A DNA stretch of 54,249 nt, from NCBI GenBank assembly GCA_039029915.1, contig JBCCFD010000003.1, forward strand, positions 1-54,249, read 5' to 3'. The position numbers and the translations under genes were made by a program. The DNA is from QQUD01 sp039029915 (lineage in GTDB: Bacteria > Chloroflexota > Anaerolineae > Promineifilales > Promineifilaceae). Positions 23,107 through 32,193 of the stretch are shown one piece after another. The first letter of the stretch is position 1; every line of letters starts with the position of its first letter. Below the pieces are notes generated by a model. It saw nothing but the letters and a program-made list of their open reading frames with translations, made no database searches and was not told the DNA's origin.

Positions 23107-25254
23107 TTAAGCCTTTAGATCGTCTTCATCCACAAGACGACCCATCTTTTGCAGCTCACGGCGCGTGCCGTGTAACAAGTGCGACATTGTCACCTTTTGT
23201 CCATTGTTGGCCGCGAGATAAGCTGCGCTGACAATGATGTTGCGAATATTGCCCCCCGCCAGCTTGAATCGGTCAGCTAGCAGTTCAAAATCAAGCCCCT
23301 CATCTCGCGGTACATGAGGCGGGAAGAGGGTTTGCCAAATGCGGAGCCGGTCTGGGCTTTCAGGGAAGGGGAAGTCAATGGCAAACTGAATGCGGCGAGT
23401 AAACGCTTCATCAAGGTTGGCGCGGAGGTTGGTGGCGAGGATGGTAACGCCATCGTACGCTTCCATTCTTTGGAGGAGATAGCTCACCTCGATATTCGCA
23501 TAGCGATCGTGAGCATCCTTCACCTCAGACCGCTTGCCGAATATCGAATCTGCTTCGTCGAAGAAGAGGATGGCGTTACTGCTTTGGGCTTCGTTAAAAA
23601 TACGCTCGAGATTTTTTTCGGTCTCACCAATATATTTACTAATCACCCCAGAAAGGTCAATTTTGAAAAGGTCTAGCCCTAGCTCTCCTGCAATCACCTC
23701 GGCACCCATCGTTTTCCCTGTGCCGGGAGGGCCAGCAAAGAGGACGGTGACGCCGGCATTAGCCAGCTTTTTTCCGACGCCCCACGTTTCCATGACGATG
23801 GCACGTCCTGCCACTGTCGCCACGATTTCGCGCAGAATTTCAACGGGGTCTGGGGGTAAAACGAGGTCGTTCCAGCCGAAGCGGGGGGTGATTTTGCGAG
23901 CCATATCGGACAGGCGAGGGTTGGAGTGGGCGCGGGCAGCGGCAAAGAGGTCAGTTGAGTTAAGGGAACGGCCGTTTTGGACTGCCATATCGTTAGCCGC
24001 AATGACCACATCCCGCACCTGACCACTGCTGAGAATAAACTGGCCTGCTAACCTGTCTACTTTGAGCTGCTCATCATCTGCTTGTAAAAAATGATGCCAA
24101 AGGGTAAGTCTTTGCTGAAAGTCGGGTAGGGGGAATTCGAGCTGAAGCAACGGCCGTTCACGCGCCACCCGACTTATTTGCCACGATTGTTTAGAGGCCA
24201 AAATGAGGATGCCGGGATAAGCAAGCAGTTGGCGCAGAAGGTCAGCTGGCGTGGTGTTGTCTTTGAGGCAAGCGTCCCAGCCGTGTAGAAAGGGCACGGC
24301 GCGGGTGAGTATGCCGTCTCGCAGCAGGAGGCGCAGAGCGCGGTGGGGCGTGATGTCTGTTTTGAGCAGGGTGCGCATGTTGACGGTGAGCAACGGCCGT
24401 TCTAATCGAGCCGCCATCAGCCTCGCAGCTGCAGATTGGGATAATTGATCCGGGCCGTGGAAAAGCACCATCGGATTACGAGCAGAGCTAACAGCTAATT
24501 TTTCAAGCCGCGCTCCCGCTAATAGCTGATCTTCATCGAGGTGTTGAGGTTGTTCAAAGCGGATATGGTCTGTGATGACGTCGTGAGCTTGATAATGGCC
24601 CAGAAGCCAGCTGATGAGAGCTGGATCAGGTGTTAGTGCCAAATTTAACAAGGGGGCGTTAGGGATGCCGGGAACGGCCGTTTTCTTCAAAAACTCAAAA
24701 CGGAATAAGGGGGCGTCATCATCAAAGTGGGGCAGCATCAACAGCCGATCTGGACCCGGCGGGCAAAGGAGATCAAGAACGAGGTTGATAGACGGCCGTT
24801 TACGCGTCGCGTCGTCAAGCAGATAGCCGTAGAGTCGTTCGTACCTTAAATCCAAGGCGGGCGCAATTGCAATAAGAAGCATATCTATTTCAAATGGCGA
24901 TAAGCGAAACAGCTCCGCGAGATACGTTAATCGAGGCAGCTCTTGGGGGTGCTGCTCCAGTAATTTTTGGATATGAACGTCAGTATTCTCGAGAGTGCGG
25001 GTGTAAGCCCCATCTTCGCCATCAGGCGGAGGGGCTACCATATGTCGCCAGTGGGTGCCAAACGGTTGCTTAAGCAACGCTTCAACTTCGGCATCGGAAA
25101 TATACTGGCCGCGCAGTAAATCGGCTGCGTTTTGATTGGCCATCTGCCAGCGCCGTACTTCGCGATGAATGAGTACGTCTACCCGCATAAGCATCATCTG
25201 TAAATGCTTAAAACTGAGATCTATTTGAAGGGGTGGTTGGTTGGTTGTTTCCAT
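23107..25254 (-). CDS. eCIS AAA+ ATPase (Afp15/Pvc15 type)
   Basis: The likely start is ATG 25254 (METTNQPP); the longer frame upstream translates low-complexity spacer repeats. The 715 residues carry a degenerate N-terminal AAA-like domain (about 260-430; ARNPMVLFHGPDQLSQSA lacks the Walker lysine) and a canonical C-terminal AAA+ module: Walker A GPPGTGKT (about 508-515), Walker B ILFFDEAD (about 561-568), sensor 1 ILATN and arginine-finger FTRR. This architecture is that of the conserved ATPase of contractile injection systems, required for assembly of mature particles in Afp/PVC. It is flanked by a TPR gene and a DUF4157 gene. Confidence 0.88.
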   Translation of the reverse strand: METTNQPPLQIDLSFKHLQMMLMRVDVLIHREVRRWQMANQNAADLLRGQYISDAEVEALLKQPFGTHWRHMVAPPPDGEDGAYTRTLENTDVHIQKLLEQHPQELPRLTYLAELFRLSPFEIDMLLIAIAPALDLRYERLYGYLLDDATRKRPSINLVLDLLCPPGPDRLLMLPHFDDDAPLFRFEFLKKTAVPGIPNAPLLNLALTPDPALISWLLGHYQAHDVITDHIRFEQPQHLDEDQLLAGARLEKLAVSSARNPMVLFHGPDQLSQSAAARLMAARLERPLLTVNMRTLLKTDITPHRALRLLLRDGILTRAVPFLHGWDACLKDNTTPADLLRQLLAYPGILILASKQSWQISRVARERPLLQLEFPLPDFQQRLTLWHHFLQADDEQLKVDRLAGQFILSSGQVRDVVIAANDMAVQNGRSLNSTDLFAAARAHSNPRLSDMARKITPRFGWNDLVLPPDPVEILREIVATVAGRAIVMETWGVGKKLANAGVTVLFAGPPGTGKTMGAEVIAGELGLDLFKIDLSGVISKYIGETEKNLERIFNEAQSSNAILFFDEADSIFGKRSEVKDAHDRYANIEVSYLLQRMEAYDGVTILATNLRANLDEAFTRRIQFAIDFPFPESPDRLRIWQTLFPPHVPRDEGLDFELLADRFKLAGGNIRNIIVSAAYLAANNGQKVTMSHLLHGTRRELQKMGRLVDEDDLKA

Positions 25255-25401
25255 AGTTTGGTAATTAAGTGTATGAGTAGGTGGGTGATTGGTGTATTGG
25301 TGTCCTGATATATTGGTTGTGAATGATTGAGAATAAATAACCAATAACCAATAGCTGATAACCAACTACTGAAAACTGAAAGCTGTTGACTGAATACATT
25401 T
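25255..25401. repeat. Low-complexity word-repeat spacer
   Basis: The interval between the AAA+ and TPR genes is made of short recurring words (GGTGGGTGATTGGTG, AACCAATAACCAATAG, ACTGAAAACTGAAAG). They are the same type as found at other junctions of this operon and inside the gene at 39157-42558. No gene is supported in it. Confidence 0.55.
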
Positions 25402-26415
25402 TCACCGTTTCCCAATCCCGGCTCCCTGCTCCCTATAAAGCCTTAGGGCTTCCTGAAATCGGGCTTCTCCCCAGCGAGGCAGCAGTGAATCTAAAATGAG
25501 ATTAAACTGCTGGCCGATTTGTGGCGTGAGGTGGCGAGACAGGGTGCCTTTGCAGGTGAGCAGGACGTCGAGAACGCCCACATCGTCTTGTTGTTGCTCG
25601 CGGGCAAGGGCGCTGATAATGTAGGCAATGAGATAGGTGATGTAGCGGTTGATTTCGGTAGATTGAAGTGAGGCTTGGCGAGCAGCTTCGGCGTGAGAAA
25701 CGGCCGTTTGCCAAGCCCGTTGCATAAACGCCTCTGCCGCTTGCTCCAACTGTATTGAAGCGACTAGCTCGAAGTTACCTAAATTTAACGCGCGGCTGAG
25801 CAGGTCCGCAAAAAGGTCGCTTGATTGCGGAGATGGGGTCGCAATAACCTGTAGCTCTAGCTCGATTTCGAGTAGGAGAGCGGGTTGGTCAATGGCGATC
25901 TCGGCCGCTTTTTGCAGAAGGCTTGCGGCTTGTTCAGGCTGTTCAGCCATCAGGTAGATGGCAGCACGACGGCGGAGGCGAATGATTTGTTGATCGGGTG
26001 GCAAATTTTTGAGCTCGCCAACGGCCGTTAATGCACCATCGATGTCTTGTGCCTGCAGCTTAAGGACCGTTAAGGCTTGCCTTGCTTTTTCAACGCCGCT
26101 TGGGTTGCTGGACTGTTCGTATAGCAAAACTGATTGTTTGAACGCTTGCTGGGCAGCTTTTTGTTTACGAGGCAGCTCTTGAAGGGCTATGCCTTGGGCG
26201 TAATAGAGATGAGCTGAAACGGCCGTTTCGTTTGCCGCCAGCGCCAATTGCGCGGCTTGATCATATTGTTTCGCTGATTGCTTCCATCTCTCGTGCTGGA
26301 AGAGGATGAGCCCTAAACGGCCGTGGAGTTCAACTACTTTTGGGATATCTCCCGCTGCCCGAAAAGCATGGATTTGATTTTGGAATTTTTGCTGGATTTG
26401 GTCTATGGTTTGCAT
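25402..26415 (-). CDS. TPR-like helical repeat protein (first copy)
   Basis: This encodes 337 residues; an AGAGG site precedes the ATG. It is helical with TPR-like repeats (FQHERWKQSAKQYDQAAQLA, HLYYAQGIALQEL, AAQQAFKQSVLLYEQ). It is a paralogue of the product at 18348-19400 in length, repeat layout and C-terminal segment (DDVGVLDVLLTCKG...RWGEARFQEALRLYREQ). It sits 44 bp downstream of a DUF4157 giant and upstream of the AAA+ gene, reproducing the DUF4157-then-TPR order of the second module. Role as adaptor or chaperone is inferred. Confidence 0.65.
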   Translation of the reverse strand: MQTIDQIQQKFQNQIHAFRAAGDIPKVVELHGRLGLILFQHERWKQSAKQYDQAAQLALAANETAVSAHLYYAQGIALQELPRKQKAAQQAFKQSVLLYEQSSNPSGVEKARQALTVLKLQAQDIDGALTAVGELKNLPPDQQIIRLRRRAAIYLMAEQPEQAASLLQKAAEIAIDQPALLLEIELELQVIATPSPQSSDLFADLLSRALNLGNFELVASIQLEQAAEAFMQRAWQTAVSHAEAARQASLQSTEINRYITYLIAYIISALAREQQQDDVGVLDVLLTCKGTLSRHLTPQIGQQFNLILDSLLPRWGEARFQEALRLYREQGAGIGKR

Positions 26416-26459
26416 AGGGTTGCCTCTAACTCAAGATGACGGGGTGGAGTGTGGTTTGG

Positions 26460-29400
26460 TTAAATATCAAATTCATAATCTTCATCATCTTTTTCAAAAT
26501 CTTCCGATAAATATTCACCCTCAAGCTTGCCCATGTCCTCTTGCTCATCATAAACAGACCATTGGCCAAACTCATCATCGCTTTCCTCACCCTCTTTCTT
26601 GTCTTTGTCTTCATCTTTGTCGCTTTCTTCTTCGTTGTCCTTGTAATGCTGTTGGAGCTCTGCTTCGATATCGGCAAAAATGCCTTCGCGGGTGTCGCGC
26701 CACTGCGCCATCCAGTCGACTGAATCATTGACCGCTTCGGTGCGGTCGTTCATGAGCCGTTCTTCTTCCTCCTGTAGCGTGCTCTTCGTCTCTTCGATGG
26801 CGTCTTTTTCTTCCTGGAGGGCATCAATCCCTTCTTGGGCTTCATCTTGCTGGGTGCTCAAGAAATCATCTGTTTCGCCTAGGGTGTCTTCAGACACTTT
26901 GGCGTCGGTTTCGGCTTGCTTGGTTTCACCTGTGCGCTTGTCGGCTTCGGCCGTGCCTTTGTTGGTCGCATCAATGGTGGCGTCGGATGTTTCGATTTGC
27001 TTTTCAGGCCCTTCCTTGAGCTGATTTTGTTGATTACCATCGGTGCTTTGGCCGCTTTTCTTGATGGGGCCCATAAAGAATTTAATAAAGTTGATAATCA
27101 TTCCCGCCAGCCCTTTGAGCTGGACACCACCCTCTTTGCTTTTGCCGCCTTCTTTATTGGTATTTGTCGTTTGACCTTTCAGTTCAGCCTGCTTGTCGAG
27201 CTTTTGAGCAATATCTTTTTTGTGGGGTTGCACCGCTTCTTGGTTATCAGAAACGACATCCCGCTGAGCTTGAAAGACTTTCTTTTGGTCTTCTGCAACC
27301 TCTGTTGCCATGTCTATTTCTTCAGATTGGTTGTCTAACCCAAGACGCTGACGACGCAGATGCATAATGGCAATTGCATTGGCGTCCATTCGTTTACGCA
27401 CGTCGTTTTCGGGCGTGGCGCCATACTCTGCCAATGGGGGCGGGGGTAGCTCTTCTTGGCGCTGTTCTAAGCGCTCGATGGCTAAATCTGACACATCGGG
27501 GATGCCGTACTGGGCTAGGAACTTTTGCTTGTAGTCTGCTTTGTCCTCTGCTTCCATATCGGCAGAATTTTCAATGCTAAAGGGGCTAACGCGGGGGTCT
27601 TCCATTTCGTCGGCCCCGATAAGCATCTGTTCGGCTTGACGTTCTTCTTTATATTTATCGGAGATGCCAGGGCGAATGTTTTCTTTGGCGGATTGGCGCA
27701 TCCCTTTGACGTGACCCAACAGTTTGGCTTGCCGATCCATCAATTTGTCTGGATCAGATTCGTAGTACAGCATGTCAATCACGCGGAAAGCAATGGCAAT
27801 GGGGCGCATCGTACGAATCAGGAGATTGATTTGAATGACCATCATGCCGAGGGGGCTAAACACGGCCGTTACCGCATTCACAATGGGCACCGCCCACTTG
27901 AACAGATACCCTACAAACGGTAGCTTGGCCATGGCTGCAAAAATTTTGGCAATAATATACAGGCCATCAAAAATAGTGCGCAGCACGTTGGTGACGTTGC
28001 GGACTAATTCTAGGATACTGATCATGACCTCGATTGCGCTGGCAGCGCGCGCCCAACCGCTGGCACCGCTCTCAAAAATACCGCCAAATCCTTCGCCAAT
28101 ATCCTTGAAATTCTTTTTGAATTTATCTTTCGTAGAGCCAAACCATGCTTTAGGCCCCTTGCTGTAAAACTCATCCCCGATAGCGTTATTGCCGCCAAAA
28201 GGAATAGCATCTGAGATGTGCCCTACGGCTAAATGGTGCGGGGCGAGGAAATCACCGTCCCCGCCAACGCCGCCGCTGAGGGCGTCCATAACCATTTGTT
28301 CCCGAGCGGCCGGATCAACCTCTATCCCCGTTGTATCTCCTTCAAGTCCTGAAAGGTCAAGACCCATTGACTCAAAGTTGCCATCTTGGAAATCATCGTA
28401 CTTTTGAACTTCAGTATCCCAATCTGGGAGGGCTTCTGATTTGGTGTCGAGCCAGCCAAAACCGCCCAGGTCAGCATTGGGTTCAACACCTTCGAGCTGT
28501 TCATCATTTACCTTGTCTTTCGATTCAGTTTGTTGAGGCTGCTTGTTGGGGAATTTGGGATCAGGCGTTTCCCGTTTGAAGTTTTTTGGTCCGCTAGTGG
28601 CCACGTCATTTTGGTTGTTTTTGTGACCTTCTTTTTCGCTTTCTTTATCAGAGCGCTTATTCTCAGCCACCTGCTTACCTCGCTCTGCTTTGGCTTTGGC
28701 TTTATCACGCTCTTTGTCTGCCTTACTGCGCCGCTGCACGGTTGGTGCGCCTATTTGCTGATTAAGGAATCCCCGCATTGCCTTACGCATGACGGGATTA
28801 GGCGCGTCTTTGAGCATGCTGTGAGCGGTGGTGATTGACTGTTGGCGTTGTAGGGATTGGGGATTGGCGCTTGGGGAATGGGGATCGGTTTGTTGGTTGC
28901 TAACTGTTGCTTGTTTTCCATTTTCTGTTTTTCGCTGGCTGTAAGCAGTTGACTGTTGATTGTTAGCTGTTTTTCGTTGGCCGTTTGCTTTAGGCCGGGC
29001 CGCACCCTGCTGGACGACATGGGTCAGTTCGTGGGCAATCAGTTTTTGACCCCCTTCAGAGTGGGGTGCATAACGGCCGTTTCTAAAGAAGACATCATTC
29101 CCTGTTGTAAATGCTTCAGCGTCGAGCGAGCGATTGAGAGAGTCAGATTTAGCATCGGTATGAACGCGTACGTTGCTAAAGTCACTGTCAAGATGGTCTT
29201 CCATTTTGGTCTGAACGGCGTTGGGCAGCTTTTCGCCACCGCCCCGCTTCCGGTCGATCTGGGATTCGACGCTGTGGTCTACGCTGCCGCTTTGATGGTC
29301 GTAGCCGGAAACGGCCGTTCTAGCCGCGCTTTCTTCATCCATATTGGCGTGAGGTGGCACGTGTTCTGGTGTTTCCAAGCCCGCATCGGTTAAGGCTTCT

Positions 29401-30185
29401 TGTTCGTCAAATCCTGCTTCTGCTGTTTGTCGAGACACGGGAGTGGCGGCTGATTTTGCAGCTGATTGGAATAGATTGCCCTTGAGCTGGTTCGGCACGC
29501 CGCGCCGGATAGGGGGCATACTGGTTTGAGGAGAAACGGCCGTTTGTTCAAGGCCATTGTCACTTTGCCGTTGAACGGGCGATTCTCCTACAGGAGGCAC
29601 ATGCTCCGGAGCGCGACCAAACGCATCCGATACCGCTTCAGCCTCTTTTTCCGTTTGATCTTCAGGGGACGTGACCGTCATGCGGTTGGCAATCAGGGCG
29701 GCAACGCTGGGTGTTGGGTTAACGGCTTGGGCTGAAGATGGTTGATGATTTGAGTGATTACGGCCGTTTTCAGCCCCAATTGTCTGAGATGCCTCGTTTT
29801 CAGTCCGACGCTGAGCGGCCGGCCCGTCAGCCGAGGGGGGCGTGCTGTGGGTGCCCGTTGGCAAACTTTCGGAAACCGCTTCCGCTTCCTGCTCAAACTG
29901 ATCGTCTGGATCATTGACGGTTAGCTTTGTTTGCACCACTATATCGCCTCGGTGCCGAGGTTTGTTGTTGGCAAGACGCTGCATAAACTGATTGCCATAA
30001 GCGCGCTGCACACCCCGCAATGCGGAATGAGACGCATCACCCGGTTCGGCGACGGCGCGCTGAACGGACATCGGGTTTGAAAACTCGTTTGGTAGCTGTT
30101 CTTTGTCCTGTACCTGCTCGAGAGGTTTAGGAACAGGTTTGTTCGGTTTTTGGTCTTTGCCTTGATTTGCTTGAGATATGCTCAT
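26460..30185 (-). CDS. Giant DUF4157 (eCIS core-associated) protein, copy 1
   Basis: This encodes 1241 residues. The N-terminal tag VQRAYGNQFMQRLA (about 78-91) is followed by two DPDDQFEQEAEAVSE-type units that normally trail DUF4157 domains, here placed before it. The DUF4157 domain spans about 300-390 (RKRGGGEKLPNAVQTKME, FSNVRVHTDAKSDSLN, AFTTGNDVFFRNGRY, HELTHVVQQG; HELTH at about 383-387). Next come a Gln/Asn/Thr-rich repeat linker, a charged region, a long hydrophobic helical region (about 713-815), coiled coils and a very acidic C-terminus. Overall length and plan match the giant at 19459-23103. Candidate cargo, lumen protein or tape-measure substitute; this window has no other obvious tape measure. 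Confidence 0.8.
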   Translation of the reverse strand: MSISQANQGKDQKPNKPVPKPLEQVQDKEQLPNEFSNPMSVQRAVAEPGDASHSALRGVQRAYGNQFMQRLANNKPRHRGDIVVQTKLTVNDPDDQFEQEAEAVSESLPTGTHSTPPSADGPAAQRRTENEASQTIGAENGRNHSNHQPSSAQAVNPTPSVAALIANRMTVTSPEDQTEKEAEAVSDAFGRAPEHVPPVGESPVQRQSDNGLEQTAVSPQTSMPPIRRGVPNQLKGNLFQSAAKSAATPVSRQTAEAGFDEQEALTDAGLETPEHVPPHANMDEESAARTAVSGYDHQSGSVDHSVESQIDRKRGGGEKLPNAVQTKMEDHLDSDFSNVRVHTDAKSDSLNRSLDAEAFTTGNDVFFRNGRYAPHSEGGQKLIAHELTHVVQQGAARPKANGQRKTANNQQSTAYSQRKTENGKQATVSNQQTDPHSPSANPQSLQRQQSITTAHSMLKDAPNPVMRKAMRGFLNQQIGAPTVQRRSKADKERDKAKAKAERGKQVAENKRSDKESEKEGHKNNQNDVATSGPKNFKRETPDPKFPNKQPQQTESKDKVNDEQLEGVEPNADLGGFGWLDTKSEALPDWDTEVQKYDDFQDGNFESMGLDLSGLEGDTTGIEVDPAAREQMVMDALSGGVGGDGDFLAPHHLAVGHISDAIPFGGNNAIGDEFYSKGPKAWFGSTKDKFKKNFKDIGEGFGGIFESGASGWARAASAIEVMISILELVRNVTNVLRTIFDGLYIIAKIFAAMAKLPFVGYLFKWAVPIVNAVTAVFSPLGMMVIQINLLIRTMRPIAIAFRVIDMLYYESDPDKLMDRQAKLLGHVKGMRQSAKENIRPGISDKYKEERQAEQMLIGADEMEDPRVSPFSIENSADMEAEDKADYKQKFLAQYGIPDVSDLAIERLEQRQEELPPPPLAEYGATPENDVRKRMDANAIAIMHLRRQRLGLDNQSEEIDMATEVAEDQKKVFQAQRDVVSDNQEAVQPHKKDIAQKLDKQAELKGQTTNTNKEGGKSKEGGVQLKGLAGMIINFIKFFMGPIKKSGQSTDGNQQNQLKEGPEKQIETSDATIDATNKGTAEADKRTGETKQAETDAKVSEDTLGETDDFLSTQQDEAQEGIDALQEEKDAIEETKSTLQEEEERLMNDRTEAVNDSVDWMAQWRDTREGIFADIEAELQQHYKDNEEESDKDEDKDKKEGEESDDEFGQWSVYDEQEDMGKLEGEYLSEDFEKDDEDYEFDI

Positions 30186-30236
30186 AAGTTCGCTAATTTG
30201 GTAATTTGTAATTGGTAATCAGCCACTTTGCTACGC

Positions 30237-31280
30237 TTAAAATTCCAGCTGTGACCACATCACATCAATATCTAGTTTGCTGTCAAACTCCAGTAAATAA
30301 TTGGTGTGAGCCGGTTTATACGCTTCGATCAGTTTTTCGATGAGTGGCCTATTGAGATCCCGTTCACGGAAAGGAAAGCGGACTGTAAACGTGTGGGGCT
30401 CTTGGTCTACCTCAACAATCTCTGGAGGGCGGCCGGTATAAATTTCAAGAAGCCGCGTTAAGCCCCATTTTGTACCGCGGCGATCGAGTAAGGTATGCAT
30501 TTCGCGCAAAACGGTCCGCCTTTGTTCCTCACTCCACATATGATCGAATTCAATACCAAACCAGCCAGCCAACCAGTCGATAAAGGGGGCTGGCGCGGTA
30601 TCGGCAGCGAGGAATAGCTCAAAGTTTTCAACATTCCAGCTGACGGGCATCAAGATAGCCTCGAAAATTGCCAAAAAACGACTTGCAAAATCGGTATGAA
30701 AAATACCGGGGAGATATTGCAGGTACTGTACGCTGTGGCGTCCTAATCCTGGTGGTGAGACCAGCGAATAGTCAGGTGGGGGGGGCGGGGCTGATCTCAA
30801 GAAGTCTGGCATTAGGTTTGATGGGGGTTGACCACCATTGCCATGACGGCCGTTTGTTTTGCCATTATTCCCCGAAGGCTGATGCGCAATTATCTGGAGC
30901 GAAGAGGTTGAGCCGTTGGTTGGGCTGCCATTTTTGCCCGCGCCATTTTTCTTGACCCCGTTAGTGGCGACGGCTTGCAAGCCTAGCGTGAAGGGGCCGA
31001 GTTGGATGCTGTCGTTCGGAGAGATAGAAACGGCCGTTTTTGCCTCAACGAGCTCACCATTAACGACGGTTCGACTGCGGCGGCGGCTTAAATCGGTGAT
31101 GGTACAGTCGGTGACCGAGACATCAATCTGAGCGTGCTTGCGCTGCACCTGGCCGTCCTCTAGCTGAATGTCGCAATCCTCTGATCGACCAATAAGGACC
31201 GACCCAGCAACGAGAGAAATGGTTTCTGAAAAACCGTCAGGGCCAGCAATTATGAGGTTGAAAAGAATTTTGTTTGACAT
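30237..31280 (-). CDS. FHA domain fused to phage tail protein I-like baseplate protein
   Basis: This encodes 347 residues; an AGGAAAAA site precedes the ATG. Residues ~1-100 form an FHA domain with GRSEDCDIQL, RKHAQIDV and VVNGELV in the expected order; the Arg is kept, while the usual Ser before RxH is Gln. A Gly/Asn/Ser and Pro-rich linker (about 105-175) follows. Residues ~180-340 match the tail-protein-I/TIGR02242 type baseplate component (YLPGIFHTDFASRFLAIFEA, FIDWLAGWFG, RGTKWGLTRLLEIYTG, PAHTNYLLEF), which joins wedge proteins to fibres in phage-like systems. FHA domains bind phosphothreonine peptides, so the particle or its precursor may recognise a phosphoprotein. Confidence 0.85.
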   Translation of the reverse strand: MSNKILFNLIIAGPDGFSETISLVAGSVLIGRSEDCDIQLEDGQVQRKHAQIDVSVTDCTITDLSRRRSRTVVNGELVEAKTAVSISPNDSIQLGPFTLGLQAVATNGVKKNGAGKNGSPTNGSTSSLQIIAHQPSGNNGKTNGRHGNGGQPPSNLMPDFLRSAPPPPPDYSLVSPPGLGRHSVQYLQYLPGIFHTDFASRFLAIFEAILMPVSWNVENFELFLAADTAPAPFIDWLAGWFGIEFDHMWSEEQRRTVLREMHTLLDRRGTKWGLTRLLEIYTGRPPEIVEVDQEPHTFTVRFPFRERDLNRPLIEKLIEAYKPAHTNYLLEFDSKLDIDVMWSQLEF

Positions 31281-31333
31281 AATGTTTTTCCTAGGCCCGA
31301 CGAGTTATGAAAATTCGTCGGGTTTGTTACGTT

Positions 31334-32074
31334 TCACCCTTCCGCCACGAGCAGCAGGTTTGTATCAAATAGCGCCGTTTCTGTGCCATCCTCCCCGATG
31401 GGAAACTCGCTTTGTAAATGGATGTGTAAAAAGAGGCTTTCTTGCTGTTTGTGCTCATTTAAAAATGGCACGATCTTATCGAGCGGCAGTTTCTCTAATG
31501 GTTTGCGCTCGACGTGTAGCGTGGCTTCAGCAGACAGGCCAGCTTCACCAAACGGGCGTTTCAGATCAATAGGTTGACCTACCGCTTGGGCCATCCGCTG
31601 AAGCCGGTTAGGGAGGGTGGAACCAAGCTGTAGTTCTAGCTTGCCATCCGTCTGTACTTTAATGTCGGTTGTCGGTGTTTTGGCATCATCAAGCTGGACA
31701 CCGCCAATACCAACCCAACGCTTAATGCGAGCTTCCCATTCTGGATCGGTGATATTGAAGTGCCGCAGTTCAAGTGCCGGCTTGAGATCGACTTCTAACA
31801 CCCCGCCAGGACGAAGCTTTGTTGGCGCGTCAAAGCTGTGTTCTGTGGCATTATCAAGCTCGTCTTGCAAACTAGTTTGCTCTTCGGCAATCATGCGTTG
31901 AACATAGGTGTTGCCGTACTGCCTTTGCATGGATGCGAGGTGCTGCGGTGAAAACGGCCGTTTTTCCCGCACTGCTACCTTTTCGCCCTCATCCTGCCTT
32001 TTCTCGCGAGACGGAGGCTTGATAAGGGCTTGCTCTTCATCCTGTTTGCGTCGTTTTTTACGTCGTTTTTTCAT
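31334..32074 (-). CDS. eCIS-associated protein of unknown function with basic N-terminus and YGN-VQR tag
   Basis: This encodes 246 residues. It begins with an Arg/Lys-rich tract (MKKRRKKRRKQ), then the motif MQRQYGNTYVQRMI (about 49-62), which matches the N-terminal tags of the DUF4157 proteins of this operon. The remaining 170 residues are predicted mostly beta, with no family I recognise (LEVDLKPALELRHFNI, GKLELQLGS). It lies between baseplate J and the FHA-tail protein I gene, so an accessory baseplate or cargo role is likely. The tag suggests loading or co-localisation with the DUF4157 proteins (inference). Confidence 0.5.
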   Translation of the reverse strand: MKKRRKKRRKQDEEQALIKPPSREKRQDEGEKVAVREKRPFSPQHLASMQRQYGNTYVQRMIAEEQTSLQDELDNATEHSFDAPTKLRPGGVLEVDLKPALELRHFNITDPEWEARIKRWVGIGGVQLDDAKTPTTDIKVQTDGKLELQLGSTLPNRLQRMAQAVGQPIDLKRPFGEAGLSAEATLHVERKPLEKLPLDKIVPFLNEHKQQESLFLHIHLQSEFPIGEDGTETALFDTNLLLVAEG

Positions 32075-32193
32075 CTATTGCTCTATGTCTGCATCTGCTA
32101 ATGTATGAAGTGAACCACAACAAAAAAGAAAAACCTTTCGGAAAATTTCACATTTCCGACCCGTTTTATTTCAAGATGTTTTGTGAAAGTTAC

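Noticed and set aside
23534..24022. 162-aa plus-strand frame opposite the AAA+ gene
   Set aside because: It is the antisense of Walker A/B coding sequence and has no family resemblance.
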